A stretch of 64,000 bases of DNA from Gracilimonas sp040882225 (GTDB taxonomy: Bacteria; Bacteroidota; Rhodothermia; Balneolales; Balneolaceae), in assembly GCA_040882225.1 (NCBI GenBank), contig JBBEBR010000014.1, positions 569,097 through 633,096 on the forward strand, given 5' to 3'. Of this stretch, positions 1 through 7,059 are shown one piece after another (the first letter of the stretch is position 1; each line of letters begins with the position of its first letter). The translations under genes were made by a program, and so were the position numbers. The notes below the pieces were generated by a model. The model was given only the letters and a program-made list of their open reading frames with translations. It did no database searches and had not been told where the DNA came from.

Positions 1-234
1 CTTTTTAATACAGATGGAGAAGAAATACGGACTCAGTCTTTTATTGATGCTCATACATTTTATAACTTACCGCCCGTTGCTTACACTTTGCGGATTTTCA
101 GAGATTTGAATGAAAGCGGAAGGTGGGATTTAGGCACGGTGGTTCCGTACAGAGCCCCCGAGCCTTATTATGTACAACGAGGAATTCAGGTTCAGGAAAA
201 TTTTACTTCACAAATTGACATCACATTTAACTGA
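1..234 (+). CDS. C-terminal fragment of an Ig-like domain lipoprotein (partial)
   Basis: An open frame enters from the left edge and stops at a TGA at 232-234, giving 77 residues. The visible part has an EIRTQSFIDA stretch, then TLRIFRDLNESGRWDLGT, then a tail with PEPYYVQRGIQVQ. The pattern of 'R-D-x-N-x-x-G-x-W-D-x-G' followed by a proline/aromatic strand is what closes the large Big_5/Ig-like lipoproteins of Bacteroidota-type bacteria. The N-terminus lies outside the window, so the signal peptide and domain count cannot be seen. The next gene starts two bases after this stop, so the two are probably co-transcribed. The family is inferred from this short tail only. Confidence 0.6.
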   Translation, partial: LFNTDGEEIRTQSFIDAHTFYNLPPVAYTLRIFRDLNESGRWDLGTVVPYRAPEPYYVQRGIQVQENFTSQIDITFN

Positions 235-235
235 A

Positions 236-1120
236 ATGCAAGAGCTTATAAATGATTACATCTCCGATATCTGGCATCTCCCGATGCTGATAGCTTTTAT
301 TTTATTTTTTACCATTTTAATCAGTCTCATTTTTTCGAGGGTGATGAACGCAACCATCAAAAACAGAACCATTACAGATTATGCCGATGTAACCAATCTT
401 GTTTTTCTAAAACGAGCGATAAATGTACTTATTTACATGACCGGCATTAGTTTTGCCATTTATATGATTCCGCAACTAAAAGTTATTGCGGGATCACTGC
501 TTGCAGGTGCCGGTGTTTTGGCTTTGGCTATAGGTTTTGCTTCCCAAGCCGCATTAGCAAACGTGATAAGCGGCATTTTCATCGTGATTTTTAAGCCGTA
601 TAAAATCTCTGATCGAATTCAGTTGCGTACTGATTTATCTGGGGTTGTTGAGGATATCAATCTTCGGCATACCGTAATCAGGAATTTCGAAAATAAGCGG
701 ATTATCATTCCAAATTCGGTTATTAGCAATGAAGTTGTTATCAACTCCAACTATGAAGACGACAAGATTTGCAAGTGGATTGACATCGGAATCAGCTATG
801 ATTCTGATCTGGATAAAGCTAAAGCAATAATGAAAGAAGAGGTGTTGAATCATCCCAACTTCATCGATAATCGTTCGGAAGAACAGGTTGAAGCAGGGGA
901 TGAAGTTGTCCCGGTTCGCGTAATTTTAATGGGAGAATCTTCTGTGAATCTGCGAGCCTGGGCTTGGGCCCTCGATCCTCCCCAAGCCTTTGTAATGGGA
1001 TGCGATCTCCTGGAGAGTATCAAAAAACGTTTTGATAAAGAAGGAATTGAAATCCCATTTCCTCACCGTACGCTGGTCTATAAAAATCCAAAAAGGGATG
1101 CTGACTCTGAAGAGTTATAA
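236..1120 (+). CDS. Small-conductance mechanosensitive channel, MscS family
   Basis: This 294-residue inner-membrane channel would release solutes on osmotic downshock. Three hydrophobic helices are visible: one near residues 14-38, one near 60-82 and a Gly/Ala-rich third helix (AGSLLAGAGVLALAIGFASQ) that lines the pore in MscS. The soluble beta domain follows, with GVVEDINLRHTVIRNFENKR and IIIPNSVISNEVV, both typical of the family. The frame stays open back to an ATG at 170. I chose the ATG at 236 because it follows the upstream stop at 232-234 directly and removes an N-terminal extension unlike MscS. A hairpin with a T-run follows the stop codon. Family assignment is firm; the exact physiological trigger is inferred from the family. 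Confidence 0.92.
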   Translation: MQELINDYISDIWHLPMLIAFILFFTILISLIFSRVMNATIKNRTITDYADVTNLVFLKRAINVLIYMTGISFAIYMIPQLKVIAGSLLAGAGVLALAIGFASQAALANVISGIFIVIFKPYKISDRIQLRTDLSGVVEDINLRHTVIRNFENKRIIIPNSVISNEVVINSNYEDDKICKWIDIGISYDSDLDKAKAIMKEEVLNHPNFIDNRSEEQVEAGDEVVPVRVILMGESSVNLRAWAWALDPPQAFVMGCDLLESIKKRFDKEGIEIPFPHRTLVYKNPKRDADSEEL

Positions 1121-1129
1121 GCCTGAACT

Positions 1130-1162
1130 TATCAGCTAAATTTAGTTTAGCTGATATGTTTT
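1130..1162 (+). terminator. Hairpin terminator between convergent genes
   Basis: TATCAGCTAAA at 1130-1140 pairs perfectly with TTTAGCTGATA at 1146-1156 around a 5-base loop. On the + strand it is followed by TGTTTTT, which suits a Rho-independent terminator for the mscS-family gene. The right arm lies inside the last codons of the convergent minus-strand lipoprotein gene (stop at 1142-1144), so the hairpin is partly coding. Confidence 0.75.
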
Positions 1163-2329
1163 TATGGAAGGAGACTCATTAGAAACGTTAGTAAAAGCAA
1201 CTAATAGTCCATTATTCAAAGCAGTGATTTGAGGAAAACCGCTGCTTCTGTTTTTTGAGAAACCGGGAATTGTGAAGCTTTGAAGAGGATTTCCAGAAAA
1301 GTCATATGATCTGATTTTGATTTCTCCAACGTTTTCCGCTGAAATCCAGCTTATCCAAATCTTGTTATTAATTATATTCAGGTCTACACGCCCGAGCGGG
1401 CTTTTGTCATCCACAATAACAGGCTCTGAAAATGTATCCCCATCGTTTTCTGAAATGCTCATTTTCACTACTGCTTTATTTGAAGCGCCTGTAAACCAGG
1501 CTACGGCAGTTATCTTCTTACCCGAATCTATTGCGGGGCCATTCACCGGACAGGCGGCAATTTCCCAATTATCGTTGGCCACAGCTTTGGGTTCAGACCA
1601 AACTCCATCCTCATATTTTACAGTATAAATATCCCGAACTTCGTCACTCGTACGGTTTCTGTAAGCAGCTATAAATCCATTTTCTGTTTTTGTGATTGAG
1701 GTATTGCAGCAGTCGCAAACATTATCATCCAATTCAAAAGATTGCACACTTCCCGTGTTTTGATTGATAATTCCCCCTCGTAAAGTCATTGCTTTTTCAG
1801 GATCGGAATATTCGTGGTGTCCGCGGCCCTCGGTGTTTCTGCCATCAAGCCACACAGCGGCAAAGGTTGAATCGGTGTTTGGAATCATACTAACAAATCC
1901 ATGCTCGGTAGCAGTTTTGTCATTATGCGGGGTGAAGGGATCTTTCCACGATTCTCCATTAAAAATGGAAACAGCTACATTATAGGAGTAAGAGTTGCCG
2001 GGAATTTTATCAAGCCAATGAGCTGCTACTGGCTCACCATTTTTGGCGATGATAGAAGGGAAATCAGCCCAGTTCACGAACCAACCGGAATCGGCGGCTA
2101 TTGTTATCGGTGCAGACCATGCGTTTCCCTCATAAGTCGCATAATTCAGAACTGCCGTGGATGAATCCTGTTCTACCCAGCTCATGAACAATTTTCCAGT
2201 ATTGTCGGTGAACAGGCGGGGGAGAGAGCTGTTTTCAGATGAAGGATTTTCTATCGGATTAAGCTGGAAATTTGCATCGCTGCATCCAGTGAAAATAAAG
2301 AAAGAACTAAGAATTAACAGATATCTCAT
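1142..2329 (-). CDS. Sialidase-fold (BNR/Asp-box) lipoprotein
   Basis: The 395-residue product starts MRYLLILSSFFIFTGCSD, a lipoprotein signal with lipobox FTGC, so it should be anchored in the envelope. The mature part is a run of beta-propeller-like blades: LFMSWVEQDSS, AWSAPITI, SWKDPFTPHN, SENDGDTFSEPVIVDD. The last is a recognisable Asp-box. A tight cysteine cluster (NVCDCCNTS) near residue 205 and a further Cys in EIAACPVNG are conserved-looking and may bind metal or form disulfides. The canonical sialidase arginine triad cannot be assigned by eye, so glycosidase activity is not claimed. It is translated downstream of the small membrane protein gene with which it overlaps by 23 bases, and it runs convergent to the MscS gene. 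Confidence 0.7.
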   Translation of the reverse strand: MRYLLILSSFFIFTGCSDANFQLNPIENPSSENSSLPRLFTDNTGKLFMSWVEQDSSTAVLNYATYEGNAWSAPITIAADSGWFVNWADFPSIIAKNGEPVAAHWLDKIPGNSYSYNVAVSIFNGESWKDPFTPHNDKTATEHGFVSMIPNTDSTFAAVWLDGRNTEGRGHHEYSDPEKAMTLRGGIINQNTGSVQSFELDDNVCDCCNTSITKTENGFIAAYRNRTSDEVRDIYTVKYEDGVWSEPKAVANDNWEIAACPVNGPAIDSGKKITAVAWFTGASNKAVVKMSISENDGDTFSEPVIVDDKSPLGRVDLNIINNKIWISWISAENVGEIKIRSYDFSGNPLQSFTIPGFSKNRSSGFPQITALNNGLLVAFTNVSNESPSIKTYQLN

Positions 2330-2705
2330 GCTGCTTGGAGTAAAGTTGATAGGCTAAAAAAATACCAAAAACATTCAGGAAAATGACAGATACAAAATAC
2401 CAAAGTGGTTCTTGCTGATATGAATTTAATATTTCAAAAAGGCGCCAAAGTAAGATAATGGTACCAAAAATTAGCGTATTTGTTAATATGTTTTTGTTGA
2501 TTACAGACAGAATAAGCATGGTAACCAGCCAGCTATTTAATAAAACTGCGAAGAGAATTACGACTATCCAAACATCTGCTGGTAAATGAGAAATTCCGTA
2601 GAACTGAAAATCCGCACGATGATAAAACATGATGACAATCCGGATAAATCCTTCGAGAAAAAAGTAGGCGAAAAGACCGGCGGTTAAAGCAAGAATGCGT
2701 CTCAT
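2307..2705 (-). CDS. Small integral membrane protein of unknown function
   Basis: This 132-residue protein has four clear hydrophobic segments: residues 1-27, about 43-67, 74-91 and 101-121. The charged or polar loops between them are short. I do not recognise the family. It overlaps the start of the sialidase-fold lipoprotein gene by 23 bases on the same strand, implying translational coupling, so it may act with that lipoprotein in the envelope. The ATG at 2705 is the only good start. The region upstream holds an intergenic repeat rather than another gene. Confidence 0.6.
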   Translation of the reverse strand: MRRILALTAGLFAYFFLEGFIRIVIMFYHRADFQFYGISHLPADVWIVVILFAVLLNSWLVTMLILSVINKNILTNTLIFGTIILLWRLFEILNSYQQEPLWYFVSVIFLNVFGIFLAYQLYSKQHEISVNS

Positions 2706-2789
2706 ATTTTTTTGATGGAGATTGTACTCACTTTCAAACTGTTAACCAAACTCATCTGTCTGGAAATCAGTAAAAAAGGAGAGCGTTTT

Positions 2790-2964
2790 AACCTGTTTCG
2801 ATTAAAAAAACCGTCATTGACCCGAAGGGAACACTGCGTGTCAATCTCCCGTAAACTACTTTCCAGGCATTCCATGGAGATCGCTTCGTCGATAACACTC
2901 TGAATCTAAGTCTATAACAAGCCTCTCTCGCGAAGACGAGATAGTTTATGAATGGAAACAGGTT
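2790..2964. repeat. Intergenic element with 10-bp terminal inverted repeats, copy 1
   Basis: The segment begins AACCTGTTTC and ends GAAACAGGTT, a perfect inverted repeat. Its interior (ACTACTTTCC, GGAGATCGCTTCGTCGA, AACACTCTGA, TCTAAGTCTATAACAAGCC, GCGAAGACGAGATAGTTTA) recurs almost word for word at 48027-48250. An internal hairpin TCTCG/CGAGA lies near the right end. It fills most of the 341-bp gap between the genes at 2705 and 3047. No transposase is inside, so it is MITE-like or a structured RNA/DNA repeat. A 63-codon open frame running into it (2712-2903) is not considered a gene. Confidence 0.8.
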
Positions 2965-3013
2965 TTAATGAAATTAGTACATAATCAACATGAAATATTC
3001 GCGTCAATATTTG

Positions 3014-3022
3014 TATGTTTAG
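3014..3022 (+). promoter_or_regulatory. Possible -7-type promoter box
   Basis: TATGTTTAG lies 24 bases before the ATG of the DUF4920 gene and resembles the Bacteroidota -7 consensus TAnnTTTG. No convincing -33 TTTG could be placed, so the call is tentative. Confidence 0.25.
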
Positions 3023-3046
3023 GCTCCTAAAAATCAGAGAAAAATT

Positions 3047-3541
3047 ATGAAAAATATACTACTACTACTTGCTGGATTTTTAATCGCTTCAACCGCATAT
3101 GCGCAACAGGCTGAAGTTATCCGGCTTTCAGAACCCGTTCAGCAAACAGAAAATTATGAAGTGTTTGGCGCAGAAGTTGAAACCTGGGAAGCTGCTGAAT
3201 CCCTGAGCTCAGTTATTGAGGCCGGCGAAACTTTTATTGGGAAAGAAATCACTCTTGAAACAGAAGTAGCACAGGTTTGTGAAAAGAAAGGATGCTTTTT
3301 TGTAGCTAATGATGGAAGTAAATCAGCACGGATTACTTTTAAGGATTATGGCTTTTTTATTCCAACCGATTCGCAAGGCAAAAATGTGAAACTGGTCGGA
3401 GTTTTTAATGTGAAGGAGTTATCTGAAGAACAGGCCAAGCATTATGCCGAAGATGCCGGAAATGATCCAGAAGAAATTTCAGGCACTCAAAAAGAATATT
3501 CTATTGTGGCCACTTCTGTATTAGTGCCAAAAAGTAAATAG
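3047..3541 (+). CDS. DUF4920 secreted protein
   Basis: The 164-residue product begins with a signal peptide (MKNILLLLAGFLIASTAYAQ, cleavage probably after AYA), so it is periplasmic or secreted. The mature domain carries the family core: FIGKEITLETEVAQVCEKKG, CFF, then KLVGVFNVKELSE. The C-x-x-K-G-C motif near residues 81-86 is the hallmark of DUF4920, a small OB-fold-like family with no assigned biochemical role. The two cysteines could coordinate a metal or be redox active, but this is inference. The gene is monocistronic-looking, preceded by the repeat element and followed 41 bases later by the metallopeptidase-like gene. Confidence 0.8.
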   Translation: MKNILLLLAGFLIASTAYAQQAEVIRLSEPVQQTENYEVFGAEVETWEAAESLSSVIEAGETFIGKEITLETEVAQVCEKKGCFFVANDGSKSARITFKDYGFFIPTDSQGKNVKLVGVFNVKELSEEQAKHYAEDAGNDPEEISGTQKEYSIVATSVLVPKSK

Positions 3542-3582
3542 TAGTTAAGAACAATTTTAAATTATAAAGAGCGAATTAATTC

Positions 3583-4074
3583 ATGCCAGAGAACGATTTT
3601 CTAAGTCCGGAAAACGTAGTTAGTACCGATAAGCAATTGATGGAATCTCCCGAAGTGGAAGCCATCGCAAAAAAAGTGATAGAGCAAAATAAGATGGAGT
3701 TCGCGCCTGCAGAAATCGGTTATTTTTTAGTGTATCCGAATATTTCGAAACAGCGCGCGGCAAAGTGCATCAAGGCAAGCAGAGAAGTGAAACATTATTC
3801 AGGAAATGATTACCTGATTGAAATTTCCGGGGAGTTGTGGGATATGCTTGATAACGAATCAAAGGAAATGATGATTTATCACGAACTGCTTCATATTGAC
3901 CCTGTTTTTAAATCGAAAACGCAGGAATGGAAGATGAATTTGCGCAAGCCGGATTTCTCTGATTTTTATACCATCAACGACAAATTTGGCAACGAGTGGT
4001 ATAAAACCATTCAGGCCACCGCTTCCTCCTTATATGATTTAGATCCTCGCCAAGAGAGTAAGGTGAAATTGTAA
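3583..4074 (+). CDS. Putative metallopeptidase (HExxH, phage-metallopeptidase-like)
   Basis: This 163-residue cytosolic protein contains EMMIYHELLHIDP near residues 101-113, an HExxH zinc motif with a following acidic residue. Upstream are FAPAEIGYFLVYP and KCIKASREVKHYSG, matching the 'putative metallopeptidase' family that is also found in phages. The tail has FGNEWYKTIQATAS. Its substrate is unknown. The stop codon at 4072-4074 is followed within three bases by the terminal repeat of the four-helix-bundle cassette, so that cassette has inserted immediately behind this gene or supplies its terminator. Confidence 0.7.
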   Translation: MPENDFLSPENVVSTDKQLMESPEVEAIAKKVIEQNKMEFAPAEIGYFLVYPNISKQRAAKCIKASREVKHYSGNDYLIEISGELWDMLDNESKEMMIYHELLHIDPVFKSKTQEWKMNLRKPDFSDFYTINDKFGNEWYKTIQATASSLYDLDPRQESKVKL

Positions 4075-4098
4075 ATTAGGTTCAAGGTGCAAGAGGTG

Positions 4099-4145
4099 AG
4101 GTTCAAGGTTCAAGGGAGTTCTTCAAATACTTGAACCTTGAACCT
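4099..4145. repeat. 16-bp perfect inverted repeat (hairpin)
   Basis: AGGTTCAAGGTTCAAG at 4099-4114 pairs perfectly with CTTGAACCTTGAACCT at 4130-4145 around a 15-base loop. It is part of the left end of the four-helix-bundle cassette and could also end transcription of the metallopeptidase gene. There is no long T-run, so termination is uncertain. Confidence 0.8.
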
Positions 4146-4160
4146 ATAGCCTAACACCTT

Positions 4161-4507
4161 TTATTGCTTTTTTAAAAGCGTTTGCAGCATCTTTTGGACT
4201 TCTTCATTATAGCCATGTGCAGTTGTAAGAAGTTCAGGTGGTACTATTTCATTTTGCTCAAGTAATAAGAGTTGAGTTTCAAGCTCAAAAATGATCCAAG
4301 GGATATTCGGAGAAATCTTTTGAAGTCTTTTCTGCTGTCCCGACTACTTCCTTCTGCAATATTGGATGGTATTGAAATAGAAGATCTAATTATTTGATCT
4401 CTATAGGTGAAACGCTCTTGGCTGGGTAGTTTTGAGAGCGCTGATGAAGTTTCAGCTACGAGTTGCATACTGCGTTGCCATACTATTAATTTTTTAAAGT
4501 TTTTCAT
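4161..4507 (-). pseudogene. Four-helix-bundle (S23/IVP) protein gene with a one-base frameshift
   Basis: The start MKNFKKLIVWQRSMQLV and the core RSSISIPSNIAEGSSRDSRK are diagnostic of the four-helix-bundle family first seen as 23S rRNA intervening-sequence proteins, related to the Avd proteins of diversity-generating retroelements. The frame is intact to about residue 72 (RISLGSF), then an A5 run on the + strand at 4287-4291 shifts it and it stops at 4244. Reading in the neighbouring frame restores the expected C-terminus: FELETQLLLLEQNE, then VPPELLTTAHGYNEEV, ending at 4161. One missing base explains everything. It is either a real mutation or a homopolymer sequencing error. The gene lies inside an inverted-repeat cassette. 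Confidence 0.8.
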
Positions 4508-4620
4508 GGGGTAATCTTGGATTCAAGGTTCAATCTGTAAGAGCTATAAATTCACCACTCCTTACAAAAAAAAAATAAATCAGAAAACTTGCACCTTGCC
4601 CACTTAAACCTTGTACCTAT

Positions 4621-4842
4621 CTATACCTCATACCCTTCTTTAACTAATATTTCCTTCACTCTGGCAACATGATCACCTTGTATTTCAATGATTTTGCCTT
4701 TGGTGGTTCCGCCGGTTCCGAGTTGAGATTTCAGCTTTTTCTCGAGTTTTTCAATTACCTGGGGATTGTGAGTAATCCCCTTTATTACCGTTACCTGTTT
4801 TCCGCGTCTTCCGGCTGTTTCCATTGAGACCGTTACTTTCAT
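4621..4842 (-). CDS. SUI1/eIF1-family protein, short YciH-like
   Basis: The 73-residue protein covers the SUI1 core: VSMETAGRRGKQVTVIKGI, then KKLKSQLGTGGTTKG and IIEIQGDHVARVKEIL. This matches YciH, a ribosome-binding protein that monitors initiation fidelity in gamma-proteobacteria. It lacks the roughly 30-residue N-terminal extension of E. coli YciH, so it is an SUI1 domain alone. It follows the MATE gene by one base on the same strand (4842/4844) and is surely co-transcribed with it. The role in this organism is inferred from the family. Confidence 0.85.
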   Translation of the reverse strand: MKVTVSMETAGRRGKQVTVIKGITHNPQVIEKLEKKLKSQLGTGGTTKGKIIEIQGDHVARVKEILVKEGYEV

Positions 4843-4843
4843 G

Positions 4844-6253
4844 CTATATTTTTACTTGTTTCCATTTTCCACGTTTGAACAGAATAAAGCCGATTACTCC
4901 GAGCATCGATTCTGCAATTACTATAGAGTAAAATACACCATCTTCGTTCCAACCCAAGGAAAATGACAAAAAATACGCTAAAGGAATTTCAAGCAGCCAA
5001 AAGCAGAAGAGGTTAATATATGTGGGGGTTTTCGTATCACCCGCGCCATTGAAAGCCTGAATAATAACCATTCCGAACGCATAGGCTACATAACCGTAGC
5101 TCATGATTTTGAGGCATCTGGCACCTATTTCTATGATCTGAACATCATCAGTGAAAATTTGAACCAGGTTTTCAGCATAAATAAGAAATATGATACCGAC
5201 TGTTCCAAGGAAAGCCATATTTACGAAGGCAGAAATCCATGTAGATTTCTCTGCTCGTTCAGGTTTTCCGGCTCCAAGATTCTGTCCTACTAAAGTGGCC
5301 GCTGCATTACTCATTCCCCAGGAAGGAAGGATTGAAAAAATTAAAATTCGAACCGCTATGGTGTAACCGGCAAGGGCGATACTGCCGAATTCTGCAATAA
5401 TGCGAACAAGAATAATCCAGCTGGCAGTAGCAATTAGAAACTGTCCGATTCCACCAATGGAGACACGAATCATGCTGACAAGAATTTCTTTTTGAATAAC
5501 CAGGTGTTCGCGCAGAATTCTGATGCGCCCATTTCCCTGCCATAGTTTATAAAATTGATAAACCACTCCAACGCCACGACCAATAGTTGTGGCAATAGCC
5601 GCGCCAGCAATACCAAGTTCTGGGAAGAATCCATAACCGAAGATTAGCAGTGGATCTAATACAATGTTAATACCATTTGCAATCCACAACACACGCATTG
5701 ATAAGGCCGCATCACCAGAACCACGAAAAATGGAATTAATTACGAACAAAAACATAATTACCAGGTTTGATCCCAGCATAATTGCAGTGTACGAAGATAG
5801 ATTCTCTACGATATTCGCTTCAGCCCCCATCAATGCTAACAGGTCGGATGCGTAAAATATCCCAATTATAGATACGGGAAGGGATATAATCAGGCAAACC
5901 AAAATTGCCTGAACGGCTGATTTTGCAGCAGAGTCTTTGTCTTTTTCTCCTATTCGTCGGGCAATAATGGCGGTTGTAGCCATACTAAATCCGATAGCTA
6001 TGGCATAAACCAAGGTAAGAATAGACTCGGTTATACCAACAGCGGCTACTGCATCAGCTCCAAGTTTGGATACAAAAAAGATATCAACAACTGCAAATAT
6101 CGACTCCATCATCATTTCCAAAACCATGGGAATGGAGAGAATCAGAATAGCACGGCCAATACTCCCAGTGGTGAAATCAAGTTCGCTGCCTGCAAGAGAA
6201 GCTTTTATATCCTTCCAAAGATGACGCTGATCTTTTGCCGGCTCGGAGTTCAT
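4844..6253 (-). CDS. MATE-family multidrug/cation antiporter
   Basis: This 469-residue inner-membrane protein has twelve hydrophobic segments in two similar halves. Family signatures include the N-terminal GSIGRAILILSIPMVLEMM, VDIFFVSKLGADAVAAVGI and, in the second half, LVGQNLGAGKPERAEKS. MATE proteins export cationic drugs and metabolites using a Na+ or H+ gradient. The substrate here cannot be read from the sequence. Its ATG overlaps the stop of the upstream degenerate-AAA gene by four bases (6250-6253), so these two and the SUI1 gene form one operon. Confidence 0.92.
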   Translation of the reverse strand: MNSEPAKDQRHLWKDIKASLAGSELDFTTGSIGRAILILSIPMVLEMMMESIFAVVDIFFVSKLGADAVAAVGITESILTLVYAIAIGFSMATTAIIARRIGEKDKDSAAKSAVQAILVCLIISLPVSIIGIFYASDLLALMGAEANIVENLSSYTAIMLGSNLVIMFLFVINSIFRGSGDAALSMRVLWIANGINIVLDPLLIFGYGFFPELGIAGAAIATTIGRGVGVVYQFYKLWQGNGRIRILREHLVIQKEILVSMIRVSIGGIGQFLIATASWIILVRIIAEFGSIALAGYTIAVRILIFSILPSWGMSNAAATLVGQNLGAGKPERAEKSTWISAFVNMAFLGTVGIIFLIYAENLVQIFTDDVQIIEIGARCLKIMSYGYVAYAFGMVIIQAFNGAGDTKTPTYINLFCFWLLEIPLAYFLSFSLGWNEDGVFYSIVIAESMLGVIGFILFKRGKWKQVKI

Positions 6254-6816
6254 TTTACAAAGGGGCGGGGAGAAAGAAACCGGGAACCATGCACATGCAT
6301 ATTTTGCAGTTTCCAGGCTATATTCTCGAAAAAGGAGGAGGGGGCGTTGAATGAAACCACAGCATCGGCTTTGCGGACTATAGTATTATCAACCTGACTG
6401 GTACTGTTTAATTCCAAAACTACCGGGGCTGAAATCTCTTTTACTTTTTCCAGAAAATATTTTTCCTGAGGAGTGCTGTAAATTACGAGCGAATTTGTAT
6501 AGCCAGTATACGCTCCATTAAGTTGCTGGCCATTTTTGAAAATTATGAGTGGCGCATCTTTACTGATTTCAGAAATAGCGGAATCAATGTTAGCGTAACT
6601 TTCTTCTTCATGTTGGGTGATGATATGCATTAGATCAATTTCAACGGGTTCGCCCATTGTTTCTCTTTTCAATTCATCGATGGCATAATTCCTGTTTGCT
6701 GAAAATTCACCGGCAAATACAATAAGACTATGTTTTTTATTCTCCTGCGTTCTGAACTTCTTGAGGAATTTCTTGTACTCAGAGCTGTTAAAATCGAATA
6801 TTTTTTCTTCAGGCAT
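6250..6816 (-). CDS. Degenerate AAA-like protein without a P-loop
   Basis: The 188-residue product has no signal peptide. Its layout recalls the AAA+ core. A beta strand (HSLIVFAGEF) sits where Walker A should be but reads GEFSANRNYA with no GKT/S. A hydrophobic strand (PLIIFKNGQQL) sits where Walker B should be but lacks DE. APVVLELNSTSQVDNTIVRK then ADAVVSFNAP resembles sensor-1 plus the 'R-x-A/F-D' segment. All catalytic positions are missing, so it would be a pseudo-ATPase or a structural partner. The assignment is my pattern reading and needs a profile search. It is the first gene of the operon with MATE and SUI1. Confidence 0.45.
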   Translation of the reverse strand: MPEEKIFDFNSSEYKKFLKKFRTQENKKHSLIVFAGEFSANRNYAIDELKRETMGEPVEIDLMHIITQHEEESYANIDSAISEISKDAPLIIFKNGQQLNGAYTGYTNSLVIYSTPQEKYFLEKVKEISAPVVLELNSTSQVDNTIVRKADAVVSFNAPSSFFENIAWKLQNMHVHGSRFLSPRPFVK

Positions 6817-7003
6817 ATCAGGTATTTACCAGTTACAATTTATGCCTCAAAGGTACTCTTTAGCGAGATTGTAAGAAAGGGAAGATTGGAAAAATTCACT
6901 ACTGTCACTCAAAAATTTATAACGTTCGGTACTATATTAGAAAACTGTTCCCTTGTTTGAAAAGAATGATTCAAAAGTGATTTTATGAACAGCTGTTATT
7001 ACA

Positions 7004-7043
7004 AAAAAAACTCCTGTCTATCCGCCAGAGGCAGAGAGACAGA
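7004..7043 (-). terminator. Rho-independent terminator of the giant Ig lipoprotein gene
   Basis: On the minus strand CTGTCT and AGACAG (7038-7043 and 7015-7020 on +) close a stem that also contains a GCC/GGC pair. It is followed by AGGAG and then a run of eight T (7004-7011 as A on the + strand). It sits 17 bases past the stop of the large gene. Confidence 0.7.
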
Positions 7044-7059
7044 AGGTTGCTGGTATTTT

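Larger units (their letters stand above)
4077..4619. mobile_element. Cassette with terminal inverted repeats carrying a four-helix-bundle gene
   Basis: TAGGTTCAAGGTGCAAG at 4077-4093 matches the reverse complement of 4603-4619 (TAGGTACAAGGTTTAAG) at 14 of 17 positions. More copies of the GGTTCAAGG word lie just inside the left end (4099-4145), and degenerate ones lie inside the right end (ATTCAAGGTTCAA near 4522, CTTGCACCTTG near 4588). The only gene inside is the frameshifted IVP-type gene on the minus strand. The ends abut the stop codons of both neighbouring genes (4074 and 4621). No target-site duplication is evident. Calling it mobile is an inference from structure. Confidence 0.5.

Noticed and set aside
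2712..2903. 63-codon open frame
   Set aside because: It runs into the inverted-repeat element at 2790-2964, whose second copy keeps no such frame.
4244..4507. Intact 87-residue four-helix-bundle protein
   Set aside because: The C-terminal helix is cut off in this frame and resumes in the next frame, so it is reported as a frameshifted gene.
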